Below are positions 8,391-16,616 of a stretch of 64,000 nucleotides of DNA, one piece after another. The notes below the pieces were generated by a model. The model saw only the letters and a program-made list of their open reading frames with translations. It was not told where the DNA came from and did no database searches. The stretch's first letter is position 1. The number at the start of each line of letters is the position of its first letter. The stretch comes from Candidatus Bathyarchaeota archaeon (GTDB taxonomy: Archaea > Thermoproteota > Bathyarchaeia > Bathyarchaeales > Bathycorpusculaceae). Position numbers and translations under genes: made by a program. The stretch covers positions 248,001 through 312,000 of the forward strand of contig JAOZHW010000005.1 of NCBI GenBank assembly GCA_026014685.1, given 5' to 3'.

Positions 8391-8440
8391 AATTTTTGGA
8401 AAATATTTTATACCCCCACCCTTGTTTTGTAGGCGTGAAG
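8391..8440 (+). promoter_or_regulatory. Promoter of second FxLYD gene, copy of the upstream promoter
   Basis: The 13 bases AAATATTTTATAC (8401-8413) are identical to 7381-7393, and similarity continues before (TTTGGAA) and after (ACCCT, TGTxGGCGT, AAG). The duplication that made the second gene therefore carried its promoter. Transcription start should fall near 8435, before the ATG at 8461. Confidence 0.65.
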
Positions 8441-8460
8441 AAAACGAAGGGCATGTTAAA

Positions 8461-9381
8461 ATGAAAAAAGCAATCGTTTGCATCCTGCTTGTTCTCGCCT
8501 TAACCTTACCTGCATTTGCAGTAACCCCCAACGCGTCAAGCCAAACGAGCGACGTAAAAATCCTTAGTTACACGTACCGTTTTGACTCCTCAGGCATACT
8601 AGTCGTGATTGGAGAAGTACAAAACCAGGGCCAAAATGTTGTTGGAACAGTAATCCTCTCAGGAACCGCCAAGTCAGGCTATGGCAACGAAGTGCTATCG
8701 GGCGACTTGGCTTGGGCTAACAATCTTCTACCTGGACAGAAAGCACCTTTTTACATGCAATTCCGCTCCAACTTAACTAGCAGTGGCGCTTGGACAGGCG
8801 GCATCTCAGAAATCAGCATAAGAGTAATTCAGGCAGAGCCAATAACGAGTTACCAGTACCAAGGCGTTGTTATTACATCTCACAAGGCTTCACAAACTTC
8901 AGGTACCTATTCTGTTAGCGGGGAAATCAAAAATACAGGTTCCCAAACCGCAACCAACGTCGCGGTAGTTGCGACATTCTACAACTCTGAAGGAAAACCG
9001 GTCGCGGTAGGTTACTCGACTAAGGAAGCCACGATGGCACCTGAAGGAATCAACTCTTTCACCCTTTCAGCCCTTAATTTTAACCAAACCTCTGCAGATG
9101 CAAGCAATAAAATCACTAAATACGAGTTGATGGTACAGGTAGAAGAACCCTTACTGACTGGAATGTTGCCTGCGGCTCCTGCGCCGGTAACTGGACCAGA
9201 TTCTCAAATTGACACGCCGACGGGCAATAACTTGTCACCTGCTTTCATTGCAATATTTATTGTGGCGATTGTAGTTGTCATCGGTTTATGGGTTCTAATA
9301 AAACGGCGTAACTCTACAAAGATAAAGAGCCCCAAAAAATCAATCAAACATAACCATAATCGACGACGGCGACGGCGATAA
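8461..9381 (+). CDS. Secreted/membrane-anchored FxLYD-domain protein, copy 2
   Basis: A 306-residue paralogue of the preceding protein with the same order: signal peptide starting MKKAIVCILLVLALTL, two FxLYD-like domains (VVIGEVQNQGQN and LLPGQKAPFYMQF; SGEIKNTGSQ and VVATFYNSEGKP), a short Pro/Gly linker, a transmembrane helix (about 260-282) and a strongly basic tail ending in a run of arginines. ATG 8461 is chosen over the in-frame start at 8368 because the signal peptide and the TATA box position both fit it. A poly-arginine tail of this kind marks the cytoplasmic end. Confidence 0.8.
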   Translation: MKKAIVCILLVLALTLPAFAVTPNASSQTSDVKILSYTYRFDSSGILVVIGEVQNQGQNVVGTVILSGTAKSGYGNEVLSGDLAWANNLLPGQKAPFYMQFRSNLTSSGAWTGGISEISIRVIQAEPITSYQYQGVVITSHKASQTSGTYSVSGEIKNTGSQTATNVAVVATFYNSEGKPVAVGYSTKEATMAPEGINSFTLSALNFNQTSADASNKITKYELMVQVEEPLLTGMLPAAPAPVTGPDSQIDTPTGNNLSPAFIAIFIVAIVVVIGLWVLIKRRNSTKIKSPKKSIKHNHNRRRRRR

Positions 9382-9459
9382 ACCAATTTAACGCGTTGCA
9401 CTGTTGACAAAGTGGAGTTTGCGATTCTTTAAATATCTCCTGTTACCTCTGGATTGAGT

Positions 9460-10308
9460 ATGAGTTTCAGATCACAAACAAGCCGCAAAGGTAGCGGAAG
9501 GCAATTTTCTAAAAACACCCATGAGAAAAAAGCCAAAGAAAAAAAGAAACGAACAGGCGCCAAATACCTCCAAGAAGAGAGCCCTGAGGTTTCCTCAAAA
9601 GATGTGGTTGAAAAAACCGTCACTGGATTAAACAGGCTTGGCAACCAAGTTTTTGCGCTTTCCCCATTTAGCCAATACTTTGACGATTGGCTTCTCAATC
9701 TTCGCCAAGTTGTCTCAGAATTCGAATCCCACCCAGCCATAACGATTGATGACCAATTCAGGAAAGAAAAGGAACAGATTTTCCTTGACGTCCAAGGGGC
9801 AATGGCAGAAAACAGACTCTCCGAATCAAACCTGACTCTGGAAGCAAAAGCCTTAGCAGACAATAACCACTTAATCGCGGATGCCGACAAAGAATACGCT
9901 GAGAAAACACGTGAATTAAGCAATAAACGAAACAGTGAAATCAGCCGGTTATCCAGCAGGGTCAACCAGGTAGAAGAAGAAATCGACGCATTGAAGAGTG
10001 TAAAATTCAAGTTCTACCAGATTAGCGAAAAAAAACGTAACCAAGAAAAACTTGAGCAAGCCCAAAAAGAGTTGGCAAAAGCTAAAAACGAGTTAGAAGT
10101 AACCATGCAGAATTTTACTGCTGAACAGGAAAAAATGCATGACAACTACGAAAAACGCAAACAAGAACTCACTGAAACCTCTGAACGCCTGCATAAAGAA
10201 CTGGAGAAACTTGAAACGGACACGTCTGTGACGGCTAGACGAACTGCATGTGACGCGTTAATCGAAGCTATCCAAAGATTGATAACCAGAAACCCCCTAC
10301 CAAACTAA
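9460..10308 (+). CDS. Coiled-coil protein
   Basis: A 282-residue protein with a basic, disordered N-terminus (1-40, KKAKEKKKR) and long coiled-coil helices from about 115 to 260 (heptad-like RNQEKLEQAQKELAKAKNE). The segment LSPFSQYFDDWLLNLRQVV (70-90) is hydrophobic and probably folded. The TATA box TTTAAATAT (9428-9436) is 24-32 bases upstream, so ATG 9460 gives a leaderless transcript; TTG 9454 is an alternative. No family with known function recognised; it could be a structural or chromatin-associated scaffold, which is a guess. Confidence 0.65.
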   Translation: MSFRSQTSRKGSGRQFSKNTHEKKAKEKKKRTGAKYLQEESPEVSSKDVVEKTVTGLNRLGNQVFALSPFSQYFDDWLLNLRQVVSEFESHPAITIDDQFRKEKEQIFLDVQGAMAENRLSESNLTLEAKALADNNHLIADADKEYAEKTRELSNKRNSEISRLSSRVNQVEEEIDALKSVKFKFYQISEKKRNQEKLEQAQKELAKAKNELEVTMQNFTAEQEKMHDNYEKRKQELTETSERLHKELEKLETDTSVTARRTACDALIEAIQRLITRNPLPN

Positions 10309-10312
10309 GCTT

Positions 10313-10323
10313 TCCCCTTTTTT
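10313..10323 (+). terminator. T-run terminator after the coiled-coil gene
   Basis: CCCC followed by six T residues (10318-10323), ten bases past the stop of the coiled-coil gene. Confidence 0.4.
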
Positions 10324-10410
10324 AGTTGATAGGCGCGAAATTTCAATCGGAATTAGAACTATATCTAATTAACAGTAAAGCGTAAGGAATATCGTGTGAA
10401 AATCAGATTG

Positions 10411-10611
10411 CTAAGTTTTGTTTGGGGCACCGTCGTTTTGGCCAATCAGAGTTTTAAGTGCTTTAATTTCGTCCCTTAAAGCCCCGACTTCGGTCTCTAA
10501 TGTATTAGCTTTTGCATCTGCTTGCTTCTTAAGTCCTTCAAGTTCTGCTAAAAGATTCTTCTTTTCAGCCTCTAGATTTTTGATTTTTTCCATCGTATTT
10601 TTTAGGCTCAT
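10411..10611 (-). CDS. Small coiled-coil protein
   Basis: A 66-residue reverse-strand protein MSLKNTMEKIKNLEAEKK... that is a single coiled coil (leucine, alanine and charged residues in heptads, LLAELEGLKKQADAKA). It has its own gap on both sides and faces the forward coiled-coil gene tail to tail. Composition and length look like a genuine small protein rather than a shadow, since no gene lies opposite. Function unknown. Confidence 0.55.
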   Translation of the reverse strand: MSLKNTMEKIKNLEAEKKNLLAELEGLKKQADAKANTLETEVGALRDEIKALKTLIGQNDGAPNKT

Positions 10612-10746
10612 CCGATTTGTGGCTCCTTAGCTTTCATTAAGATGCGTGGTTTTTACACTTAAGACTTTTGTAGCTAAACTCAAAATTTACAATAAGTAAG
10701 CTAAATACTCGATAAATGCGCACGTGTAGGTCTTGGATAGATGCAG

Positions 10747-10757
10747 TTTTATATAGG
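10747..10757 (+). promoter_or_regulatory. TATA box of the HMGL-family gene
   Basis: TTTTATATAGG lies 54-64 bases before the ATG at 10811, predicting a leader of about 35 bases. Confidence 0.55.
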
Positions 10758-10810
10758 AAAAAGCAGATTACTCTTAACTAAATTCGTCCGTATTATTGGA
10801 TTGTGGCTAA

Positions 10811-12151
10811 ATGCGGAAGACTATATTCAAAAAACTCGAGGCGCAGGGACTAATCGCCAACTATAACCGTCTACGAAAGAACCTGCCTCCTAAACTGCCT
10901 GACCGCGTCTTCATCTGGGATGAAACCTTCCGTGAAGGCATCAAAGCACCCACCGTCTATTTGACTTATGTTGAACAGGTTAGACTTGCAAAGCTGATGG
11001 ATGAAGCAGGCGTCGAAGTCATCAACGTTGGTTTTCCAGCCTTGTCCGAGGATGAAAAACGCACTGTTAAACGTATAACCAATGAAAGTTTTAGCCACGC
11101 CAAACTAACCGCCTCAGCCGAACCTACAAAAAACAGCATAAATGCATGCCTTGAATGCGGCATAAAAGAAATCGTCGTAGAGTCACCCATAAACGGCTTG
11201 AATCTCCAGTATAAACTAAAAATGACCAAAGAACAGGCCATCCAGCGAATAACAGAATGCATCGATTACGCTAAAAAGCACGGAACAACCGTTAGCTTCA
11301 CTTTAATGGATGGCACAAGAACACCGCTAGAAGACATAATTCAAGTTTTTGAAGCTGCAGTCGGCGCAGGAGCATCCAGATTGGCGATTGCCGACAGCGT
11401 TGGTTTCATAAGACCGCTCTCGATGCGTTACTTAATGTCACACGTAAGGGACGGTTTGCCTGAAGCGCTCAAAAAGAAAGCTCCACTTGGTATTCACTGC
11501 CACAACGACTTCGGTTTAGCCGCAGCCAACACGCTTGCAGCCATGGAGGAAGGTGCATCTTATCTGCATACGTGCATCGCTGGTTTTGGCGAACGCGCAG
11601 GCATCGCACCGTTTGAAGAAGTTGTAACTGCTGCTGAACTCCTCTACAACATCGACACAGGCATAGACATGGGCAAAATCTACCGTATCGCCCAATCGGC
11701 AGAAAAAGCCTTCGCCATGCCTATTCAATTCCACAAACCCATCATCGGAGAAAACATCTTCACCCACGAAGTCGAAAACGAAGTTGAAGAAATGATGCAG
11801 CAACCTCTGGTTTTCGAGCCGTTCCCGCCTGAAATCGTCGGTAGAGAAACGATGATTTTCATCGGTCGAAACACAGGACAAACCCTAATTCAGAAACTGC
11901 TTGAAAACGCAGGTATCCGTGCCTCACCACGCCAGATGGATGAACTCTTCCGCCGCATCAAAGGTCCACAGGAAAGCCTTGACAAAGGTGAAGCGCAAAT
12001 GACTTACTATCAAGTCAAGAAACTCATGAAAGACCTCTTAAAGGGCTACACCATGGAGGAGTTTTGGCATTTAGCTGAGCAAGTCACAAGACAGAGACCA
12101 AAACTACCTAAAATAAACAAAAAACAAACCGCTGACCAACTAATAACCTAA
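10811..12151 (+). CDS. HMGL-family aldolase/acyltransferase (isopropylmalate/homocitrate synthase superfamily)
   Basis: A 446-residue TIM-barrel enzyme. The family opening DTTLRDG is altered to DETFREG (37-43), the metal pair is present in GIHCHNDFGL, and the signature AGFGERAGIAPFEEV follows. These features fit enzymes that condense acetyl-CoA with a 2-oxoacid or cleave HMG-like substrates. The allosteric LeuA C-terminal domain is missing; instead there are about 100 helical residues. Substrate cannot be assigned. Its 3-prime end overlaps the reverse-strand radical SAM gene by 12 bases. Confidence 0.75.
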   Translation: MRKTIFKKLEAQGLIANYNRLRKNLPPKLPDRVFIWDETFREGIKAPTVYLTYVEQVRLAKLMDEAGVEVINVGFPALSEDEKRTVKRITNESFSHAKLTASAEPTKNSINACLECGIKEIVVESPINGLNLQYKLKMTKEQAIQRITECIDYAKKHGTTVSFTLMDGTRTPLEDIIQVFEAAVGAGASRLAIADSVGFIRPLSMRYLMSHVRDGLPEALKKKAPLGIHCHNDFGLAAANTLAAMEEGASYLHTCIAGFGERAGIAPFEEVVTAAELLYNIDTGIDMGKIYRIAQSAEKAFAMPIQFHKPIIGENIFTHEVENEVEEMMQQPLVFEPFPPEIVGRETMIFIGRNTGQTLIQKLLENAGIRASPRQMDELFRRIKGPQESLDKGEAQMTYYQVKKLMKDLLKGYTMEEFWHLAEQVTRQRPKLPKINKKQTADQLIT

Positions 12152-13159
12152 CAATGCCTTTGTTTTCCTAATTTCTTCTCCACTGAGCTTTTTGGGGTAG
12201 TTGTAGATGGGTCCGCTTGGTTTTTCATTGTAGTAGGGGCGGTTGCAGTGTGGGCATCCAGAAGTCTGGAACGGGGCGCCGCTTGCAATTATGGTTTCAA
12301 GGTCCGCACTTGTTAAGCCGAAGTGGACGATTCTTCCGTTGCCGTCAAAAGTCATGTTCTGCGGGGTTGTTTTGCCGTTGACGATGAGGTATCGGGCGAG
12401 TTGCAGACGCCTGTATGCTGCGAGTTCAGGGGGAGAATTGCGCTCCAAAGCAGTTCCACGCACAGGCGTAAACGCAAACAACGCAGGCAAAACACCCAAA
12501 TCCACACATCGACCCACAATTTCAACCACTTCGCGTTCTGTTTCTCCTAAACCCACAATCACATGAGTGCTAACGTTACCCTCACCAAAAACCGCCAAAG
12601 CCTCCCTGAAAAGCCGAAACTGAGTCTCCCAACAATAACAGCCACCTTTGACTTGGTCAAACACTGCTTTAGTTGCACCATCCAAAGCAATGCCTAATCT
12701 GTCAACACCTGCCGCTTTCAATCGGGCAACGTTTTCTGCGGCTTGTGGTTGGCAAGAAACCGAAACTGGAACATCCATTAAACCCTTGATTTCAGATACA
12801 ACAGCTTCAAGATGATCAAATACGTCTGGATAATTTAGGGTTTGTATGCAGACCCTCTGAATCCTTTTCTGCCCAACTGCTGTAGCGAGTGCCGCTATGA
12901 CTTGTGCTGTTGGATAGATTGGCCATGTTACGCGAGAGAGAAGTTGAGCGCTACTTTTGCTACCTTTTGCTTGGGGACAAAAACCACAATTAGCCCTACA
13001 CTTATCAGTTGAATAAGTCATTAGGTACGCTGTGGTTGGCGCCGCATCCAGTTTAGCCTCAGCAAGCCCAAGAACTACTGCGGTTCCTATAGAAACTCGA
13101 ATTCGGTCGGGCAACGCATTAGGTTGAGGCATGCTACATAAAAACAGAATGACAGCCAT
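12140..13159 (-). CDS. BioB/LipS-like radical SAM protein
   Basis: A 339-residue radical SAM enzyme. CRANCGFC (54-61) is the CxxxCxxC site for the 4Fe-4S cluster that cleaves SAM, and GLGETEREVVEI continues the barrel. The C-terminus has a second cysteine pair in SGCPHCNRPYYNE, typical of archaeal BioB-like proteins, among them the LipS proteins of lipoate synthesis; whether this one makes lipoate is not shown here. The start at 13159 lies seven bases after the CDP-alcohol transferase stop. An internal ATG at 13132 is a possible alternative. Confidence 0.75.
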   Translation of the reverse strand: MAVILFLCSMPQPNALPDRIRVSIGTAVVLGLAEAKLDAAPTTAYLMTYSTDKCRANCGFCPQAKGSKSSAQLLSRVTWPIYPTAQVIAALATAVGQKRIQRVCIQTLNYPDVFDHLEAVVSEIKGLMDVPVSVSCQPQAAENVARLKAAGVDRLGIALDGATKAVFDQVKGGCYCWETQFRLFREALAVFGEGNVSTHVIVGLGETEREVVEIVGRCVDLGVLPALFAFTPVRGTALERNSPPELAAYRRLQLARYLIVNGKTTPQNMTFDGNGRIVHFGLTSADLETIIASGAPFQTSGCPHCNRPYYNEKPSGPIYNYPKKLSGEEIRKTKALLGY

Positions 13160-13165
13160 ATTTAG

Positions 13166-13720
13166 TTATGCAGAGTGCAGTTTGATTCGCTGCATTTCTC
13201 TTCGTATCAGCAGGTTTCTCTTGTAGCGGGCTGAAAGGCTGACTGTTCGAGTCACAAAACTGGCTACTGCAAAAACTGAAAAACCCACTTCAACCAGCAA
13301 AAAAACGGGTTCCGTTGGCGAGAGCAAGGTTAAGCCGATGGCGAGGTAGAGGACGCTGCCAATGTATTTTCCCAATGGATCGTAGAGTTTTTTGTGGAAA
13401 CGGCTGGTTACGATAAACTGTGTAAACGACGCCACAATCAGCAGCAGAATCCAAGCGGAATAATAGTTGCTTAACGTGAAAGCCACAAATATGCCTGTAA
13501 CTAACACGAAATCCGTTGCAGCATCAAAGTAAGCACCAAACTTCGAAGTGACCCCAAGCTTTCGGGCAACGTAGCCATCCACTAAATCCGTCAGCTGCGC
13601 AAACCCAAAAACAACGATGCAGCCTGCTGTGGCTCCGTTGGTAAAGAAGTAGAGAAAAAGGGGCAGAGCTACCAGTCGCAACGTGCTGATGCCTGATGGA
13701 ACGAATGCTTTCTTGTTCAT
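13166..13720 (-). CDS. CDP-alcohol phosphatidyltransferase family protein
   Basis: A 184-residue integral membrane enzyme. The full family motif is visible: DLVDGYVAR at 45-53, then G62, D66 and D70. Members transfer a lipid or sugar phosphate from CDP to an alcohol, for instance in archaetidyl-inositol, -glycerol or -serine synthesis. About five or six membrane helices. It belongs to the reverse run flavodoxin-like protein, this gene, radical SAM protein, with gaps of three and six bases. The precise lipid headgroup is not deducible. Confidence 0.85.
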   Translation of the reverse strand: MNKKAFVPSGISTLRLVALPLFLYFFTNGATAGCIVVFGFAQLTDLVDGYVARKLGVTSKFGAYFDAATDFVLVTGIFVAFTLSNYYSAWILLLIVASFTQFIVTSRFHKKLYDPLGKYIGSVLYLAIGLTLLSPTEPVFLLVEVGFSVFAVASFVTRTVSLSARYKRNLLIRREMQRIKLHSA

Positions 13721-13723
13721 GGC

Positions 13724-14308
13724 TTAAGCCTGCGGTGATAGTTTACTTGCCTCTTCTTGAAGCAACTCAAAGTTACGTTGGCTTCTAAACATCGTCAACG
13801 ATTGTACTACTGTACCGTTTGCGTCCTGCACTAACTGGTTCATTGTGTTTGACGCAGTAAAGGGATCTATGCCTCCGCCAATGGTGATGATGACGGTGTC
13901 GATGCCGTTTAAGTTTCCTATGCGGCTAAGGTGATTTGTTATGGTTGGTGCAGGGTTGAAGTCGTAGATTGCCCAGTTTAAAACCAGCAGCGAGTACTTG
14001 CTGATGTCTGTGGGTGCTTTGGGGTTTGCGGCTGCGATTTCTACGCGCCAACCGTTTGCGGCTAAACTTTCCGCGTAAGTGTAGGTTATGTTTTTTGCGA
14101 AATCGGTTAAGCCGGGGTGATAGATGACGAGCGCGGTTTTTTCGCCACTTGGGTTTAACACTTGCGTTTCAGTTTCGGTTTCATGGTACACGCTGTATTC
14201 TAAATAAGCAAACAAGCCAACGAGAACCGCCAAAGTCACAAGTAAGGTTGTCAGCACAGTTTTCTTCCACCTTTTCTGCGGCCAAAACCTCAACGCAGCT
14301 TCCTCCAC
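13724..14308 (-). CDS. Membrane-anchored flavodoxin-like protein
   Basis: A 194-residue protein with one N-terminal transmembrane helix (about 17-36) and an outer domain of alternating strands and helices: TALVIYHPGLT, then WRVEIAAANPKA, then SLLVLNWAIYDF, and VIITIGGG. This is the flavodoxin-like layout, though the usual FMN phosphate loop (T-x-T-G-x-T) is absent, so flavin binding is uncertain. It is followed after three bases by the CDP-alcohol transferase. Function unknown. Confidence 0.6.
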   Translation of the reverse strand: MEEAALRFWPQKRWKKTVLTTLLVTLAVLVGLFAYLEYSVYHETETETQVLNPSGEKTALVIYHPGLTDFAKNITYTYAESLAANGWRVEIAAANPKAPTDISKYSLLVLNWAIYDFNPAPTITNHLSRIGNLNGIDTVIITIGGGIDPFTASNTMNQLVQDANGTVVQSLTMFRSQRNFELLQEEASKLSPQA

Positions 14309-14517
14309 ACAAAAAAACGTCGCGTTGGATGTTTGGGTTTTTGGATAGTTCGGTTTTTTAAGTTATTTTCAAACATTTCTTTAACCACTCTTAGTTGACC
14401 ATGGAGTGGTTCTGTGTATAAACGGTAACGCACTATAGCTATACACCAAAGGTGAACTCAAGTCTAGCCTTCTCATAAGGTGGCAACTAAAAATGGCACA
14501 ATACTAAACTATAGAAA

Positions 14518-14880
14518 TTAGTTTTTGTCTGCGACTGAACTTTCATCACTTAACTCAGCCATCAGTTTCTCCTCCAACGTGCTGAGGCGGTTTAGGCGTT
14601 TTTCCCATTTTCTAAAGAAGCGGTACTGGAAACTCATCAGGTAAATGCTGTAAACAAGAAACCCCGCTAAAATCCCCTCCAAGATGATGCCGCTCACAGT
14701 GAAGCCACGCGGAGCCAACTCATACGAGACTAATGCCAATAGCGCCAACATCACAGCGGAGATTATGATGCTGATTACTGCGCCGCGTTTGAACCGGTTG
14801 GTTTCATGTTCCACTTGGTAGAGGAACTCATGCATCGTCCTTACAGGGTACACTTCTTGGTTGTCTTTTTCTGTCATCAC
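14518..14880 (-). CDS. Small membrane protein with two transmembrane helices
   Basis: A 120-residue protein: an acidic N-terminal helix (1-32), two hydrophobic helices (about 35-54 and 60-82), then a charged amphipathic C-terminus RKWEKRLNRLSTLEEKL. No family recognised. It lies 49 bases downstream of the small winged-helix gene and is probably co-transcribed with it; such HTH plus small membrane protein pairs are frequent in archaea. Confidence 0.6.
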   Translation of the reverse strand: MMTEKDNQEVYPVRTMHEFLYQVEHETNRFKRGAVISIIISAVMLALLALVSYELAPRGFTVSGIILEGILAGFLVYSIYLMSFQYRFFRKWEKRLNRLSTLEEKLMAELSDESSVADKN

Positions 14881-14929
14881 ATTTCCTTCGTTTTTTCTTG
14901 TTATATAGGTGATTCACCAGTGGTGCAGC

Positions 14930-15190
14930 TTAAAGCAGCGAGGGCAACGCGTCTCGAAGGCTGATGTAGATTCTGCGTCCTTCAGCTGTAATCAGAATCT
15001 GTCCCTCCGCGGTTTCTTCTACAAAGCCCTTGTCTTTGAGGTAGCTGAGGTGTTTTAGGAAATCGTCGTATGAGGCGTCTGTTGCTTTCCTCCAGACATG
15101 GGTGCGCAGCTGGTTTTTGCCTGCGAAGAAGAGGTACTCTAAGATTTCAAAGCGTATTTGCACTGATCCCTTGCGTTTATCTGCCATCAA
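14930..15190 (-). CDS. Small winged helix-turn-helix protein
   Basis: An 86-residue regulator consisting only of a winged helix: IRFEILEYLFFAGKNQLRTH, recognition region KATDASYDDFLKHLSYLKDK, wing GFVEETAEGQILITAEGRR. Resembles the HTH_45 group. A second ATG follows immediately (MMADK). A TATA-like CTTTTAAGC on the reverse strand near 15247-15257 would start transcription about 35 bases before the gene. It heads the two-gene unit with the small membrane protein. Confidence 0.7.
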   Translation of the reverse strand: MMADKRKGSVQIRFEILEYLFFAGKNQLRTHVWRKATDASYDDFLKHLSYLKDKGFVEETAEGQILITAEGRRIYISLRDALPSLL

Positions 15191-15551
15191 TACACCGATT
15201 GCTGCCCAGTTTCCTGCTGAATGCTAAACTGTTGGAGGGTGTTTGCTTAAAAGCTTAAGGTTGTAGGGGTTTGTCTGTGGCGATTTTAGAGAGCAGACTG
15301 CTGGTTTCTGTTGCGATTTCTATAGGCTCCTCATTTAGAGCCGCATACGCTTCCGTATTCGCACATGCTGGAACCACGCGACGTCTCACATCGGACCTCC
15401 CCTCCCTTATATAAAGGCGCAAGGAAAGATTCAACTACGGGTTCACTTCAAAATATTTCCAGCAGCGTCCTGCCGCTTTCTCTATGACCGAGAGAGCTTC
15501 ACAAATACGGTTTTGATTTCAAAGCTCAGACTCGATCTTTAATGACCGATT
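15191..15551. other. Intergenic region containing composite promoter copy 1
   Basis: The left part holds the reverse-strand promoter of the winged-helix gene. The right part holds the 115-bp repeat at 15351-15465 pointing rightwards, followed by a hairpin (GCTTTCTC paired to GAGAGAGC, about 15478-15500). No forward gene follows, since the next gene is on the reverse strand, so the promoter would make a short non-coding transcript or an antisense RNA. Confidence 0.5.
15351..15465 (+). repeat. Composite promoter element, copy 1 (115-bp repeat)
   Basis: Box CACGCGACGTCTC at 15375-15387, 8 variable bases, C-rich box CCTCCCCTCCC at 15396-15406, and TATA box TTATATAAAGG at 15407-15417. The whole 115 bases align without gaps to the reverse complement of 26884-26998 with 17 mismatches by my count. 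The expected transcription start (about 15433-15440) falls in a stretch identical in both copies. It faces no forward gene. Confidence 0.8.
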
Positions 15552-16472
15552 TTAGGGTGATTGTCGGTTTTCTTTTAGGATAGCTGCAACGGTTGCGGCG
15601 GTTCTTCGTCGCCGCTGAATAATCACTAAGAGCGAGATCACGATAACCAACACTACTGCAATTATAGCGATGGTTATCCAAGGTGTTGTTTCAGGAGTTA
15701 TTACCTGCATGAAAGGTATCTGAACCACAAAAGTATGTACACTTTGACTGTATAGACAGCAGATAACCCATACGTCGTCTTCGGATTCGCTGCTAAACGC
15801 AATCGGCGCCCCGTCGATGTTTACTTTCAGCGCCTGAGCGTCACTTACCAAGGTTTTAGGGACAGAAACGTATACGTATCCAGTTGTGCTTGCGGTTCCA
15901 TTCGTACTAAAACTGAGCTGTTGACTCGCTGCGTCGTAAGCTAACCCAGAGATGGACGAGTTTGACGCCACAGAAAAAACGTTACCCGCCCCATCCGATG
16001 CCAACGCCAAGTTTACCGTGGCGTTCATCCAGCGCAGGGTTTCGTTTCCTTCCCAACTGGCGCAGACCATGTAGTTGCCTGTGGTTTTAGGAGACCACAA
16101 TGCACCAAAGCCGCCGTCAGCATTGGTTTTTACTAAAGTGAAATTCGTCCAGTTGTCTGCTGAGTTATCGCTGTAGCTGAGGTAAACTACTGCGTCGGGG
16201 ATGCCTGTTTTGTTGTAGGTTAAGGTGCCTGTTACTTCGATTTTGAGGTTGTTTTGGGTTGCGGTGCTTGTGCAGTATAGTTCCATTGTGGGTTTAGCGG
16301 ATGGCACGGGGCGGGGGGTTGGAACTGGAGTAGTGGTGGGTTGCGGAGTAGATGTTGGTGTTGGAAAAAGAGATTGTGCAACCACGCTAATAGGGGCAGA
16401 ATCAATCAGAACAATACAATTCGATATTATGAAAGCTATTGCAAGTAAACCAAACAATCTTTTGTCCAGCAT
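15552..16472 (-). CDS. Secreted surface protein with Pro/Thr stalk and membrane anchor
   Basis: A 306-residue protein: signal peptide (1-32), Pro/Thr-rich stretch FPTPTSTPQPTTTPVPTP (about 36-60), a beta domain of Ig-like type (65-160, LTYNKTGIPDAVVYLSYS), a second beta domain (165-255) and a transmembrane helix (about 264-288) with an inner basic run QRRRRT. Many Asn-X-Ser/Thr sites. I prefer ATG 16472, since GAGG lies about nine bases before it; GTG 16481 is the longer alternative. The whole protein resembles the C-terminal third of the protein encoded at 16617-19175. Confidence 0.75.
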   Translation of the reverse strand: MLDKRLFGLLAIAFIISNCIVLIDSAPISVVAQSLFPTPTSTPQPTTTPVPTPRPVPSAKPTMELYCTSTATQNNLKIEVTGTLTYNKTGIPDAVVYLSYSDNSADNWTNFTLVKTNADGGFGALWSPKTTGNYMVCASWEGNETLRWMNATVNLALASDGAGNVFSVASNSSISGLAYDAASQQLSFSTNGTASTTGYVYVSVPKTLVSDAQALKVNIDGAPIAFSSESEDDVWVICCLYSQSVHTFVVQIPFMQVITPETTPWITIAIIAVVLVIVISLLVIIQRRRRTAATVAAILKENRQSP

Positions 16473-16616
16473 GCAATTCACCCTCTACCAGATCTACTTA
16501 CATCATTCAATTGGTTATTGTTGAGGTGAAGATAAAAATTTTTTGAATATGTCCAATTAGAAAGCTTGCACACAAAACTTTGAATAGAAATAAAAAAGAG
16601 GGGGAAATACGAACCT

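Noticed and set aside
15396-15406. C-rich box read as an anti-sense Shine-Dalgarno (GGGAGGGGAGG on the other strand)
   Set aside because: It sits upstream of the TATA box in all copies at fixed distance and has no start codon suitably placed on the opposite strand, so a promoter role explains it better.
15425-15445. B-box/T-arm-like sequence (TTCAACTACGGGTTC) suggesting a tRNA gene
   Set aside because: No acceptor stem, D-arm or anticodon arm can be formed around it in either 115-bp copy.
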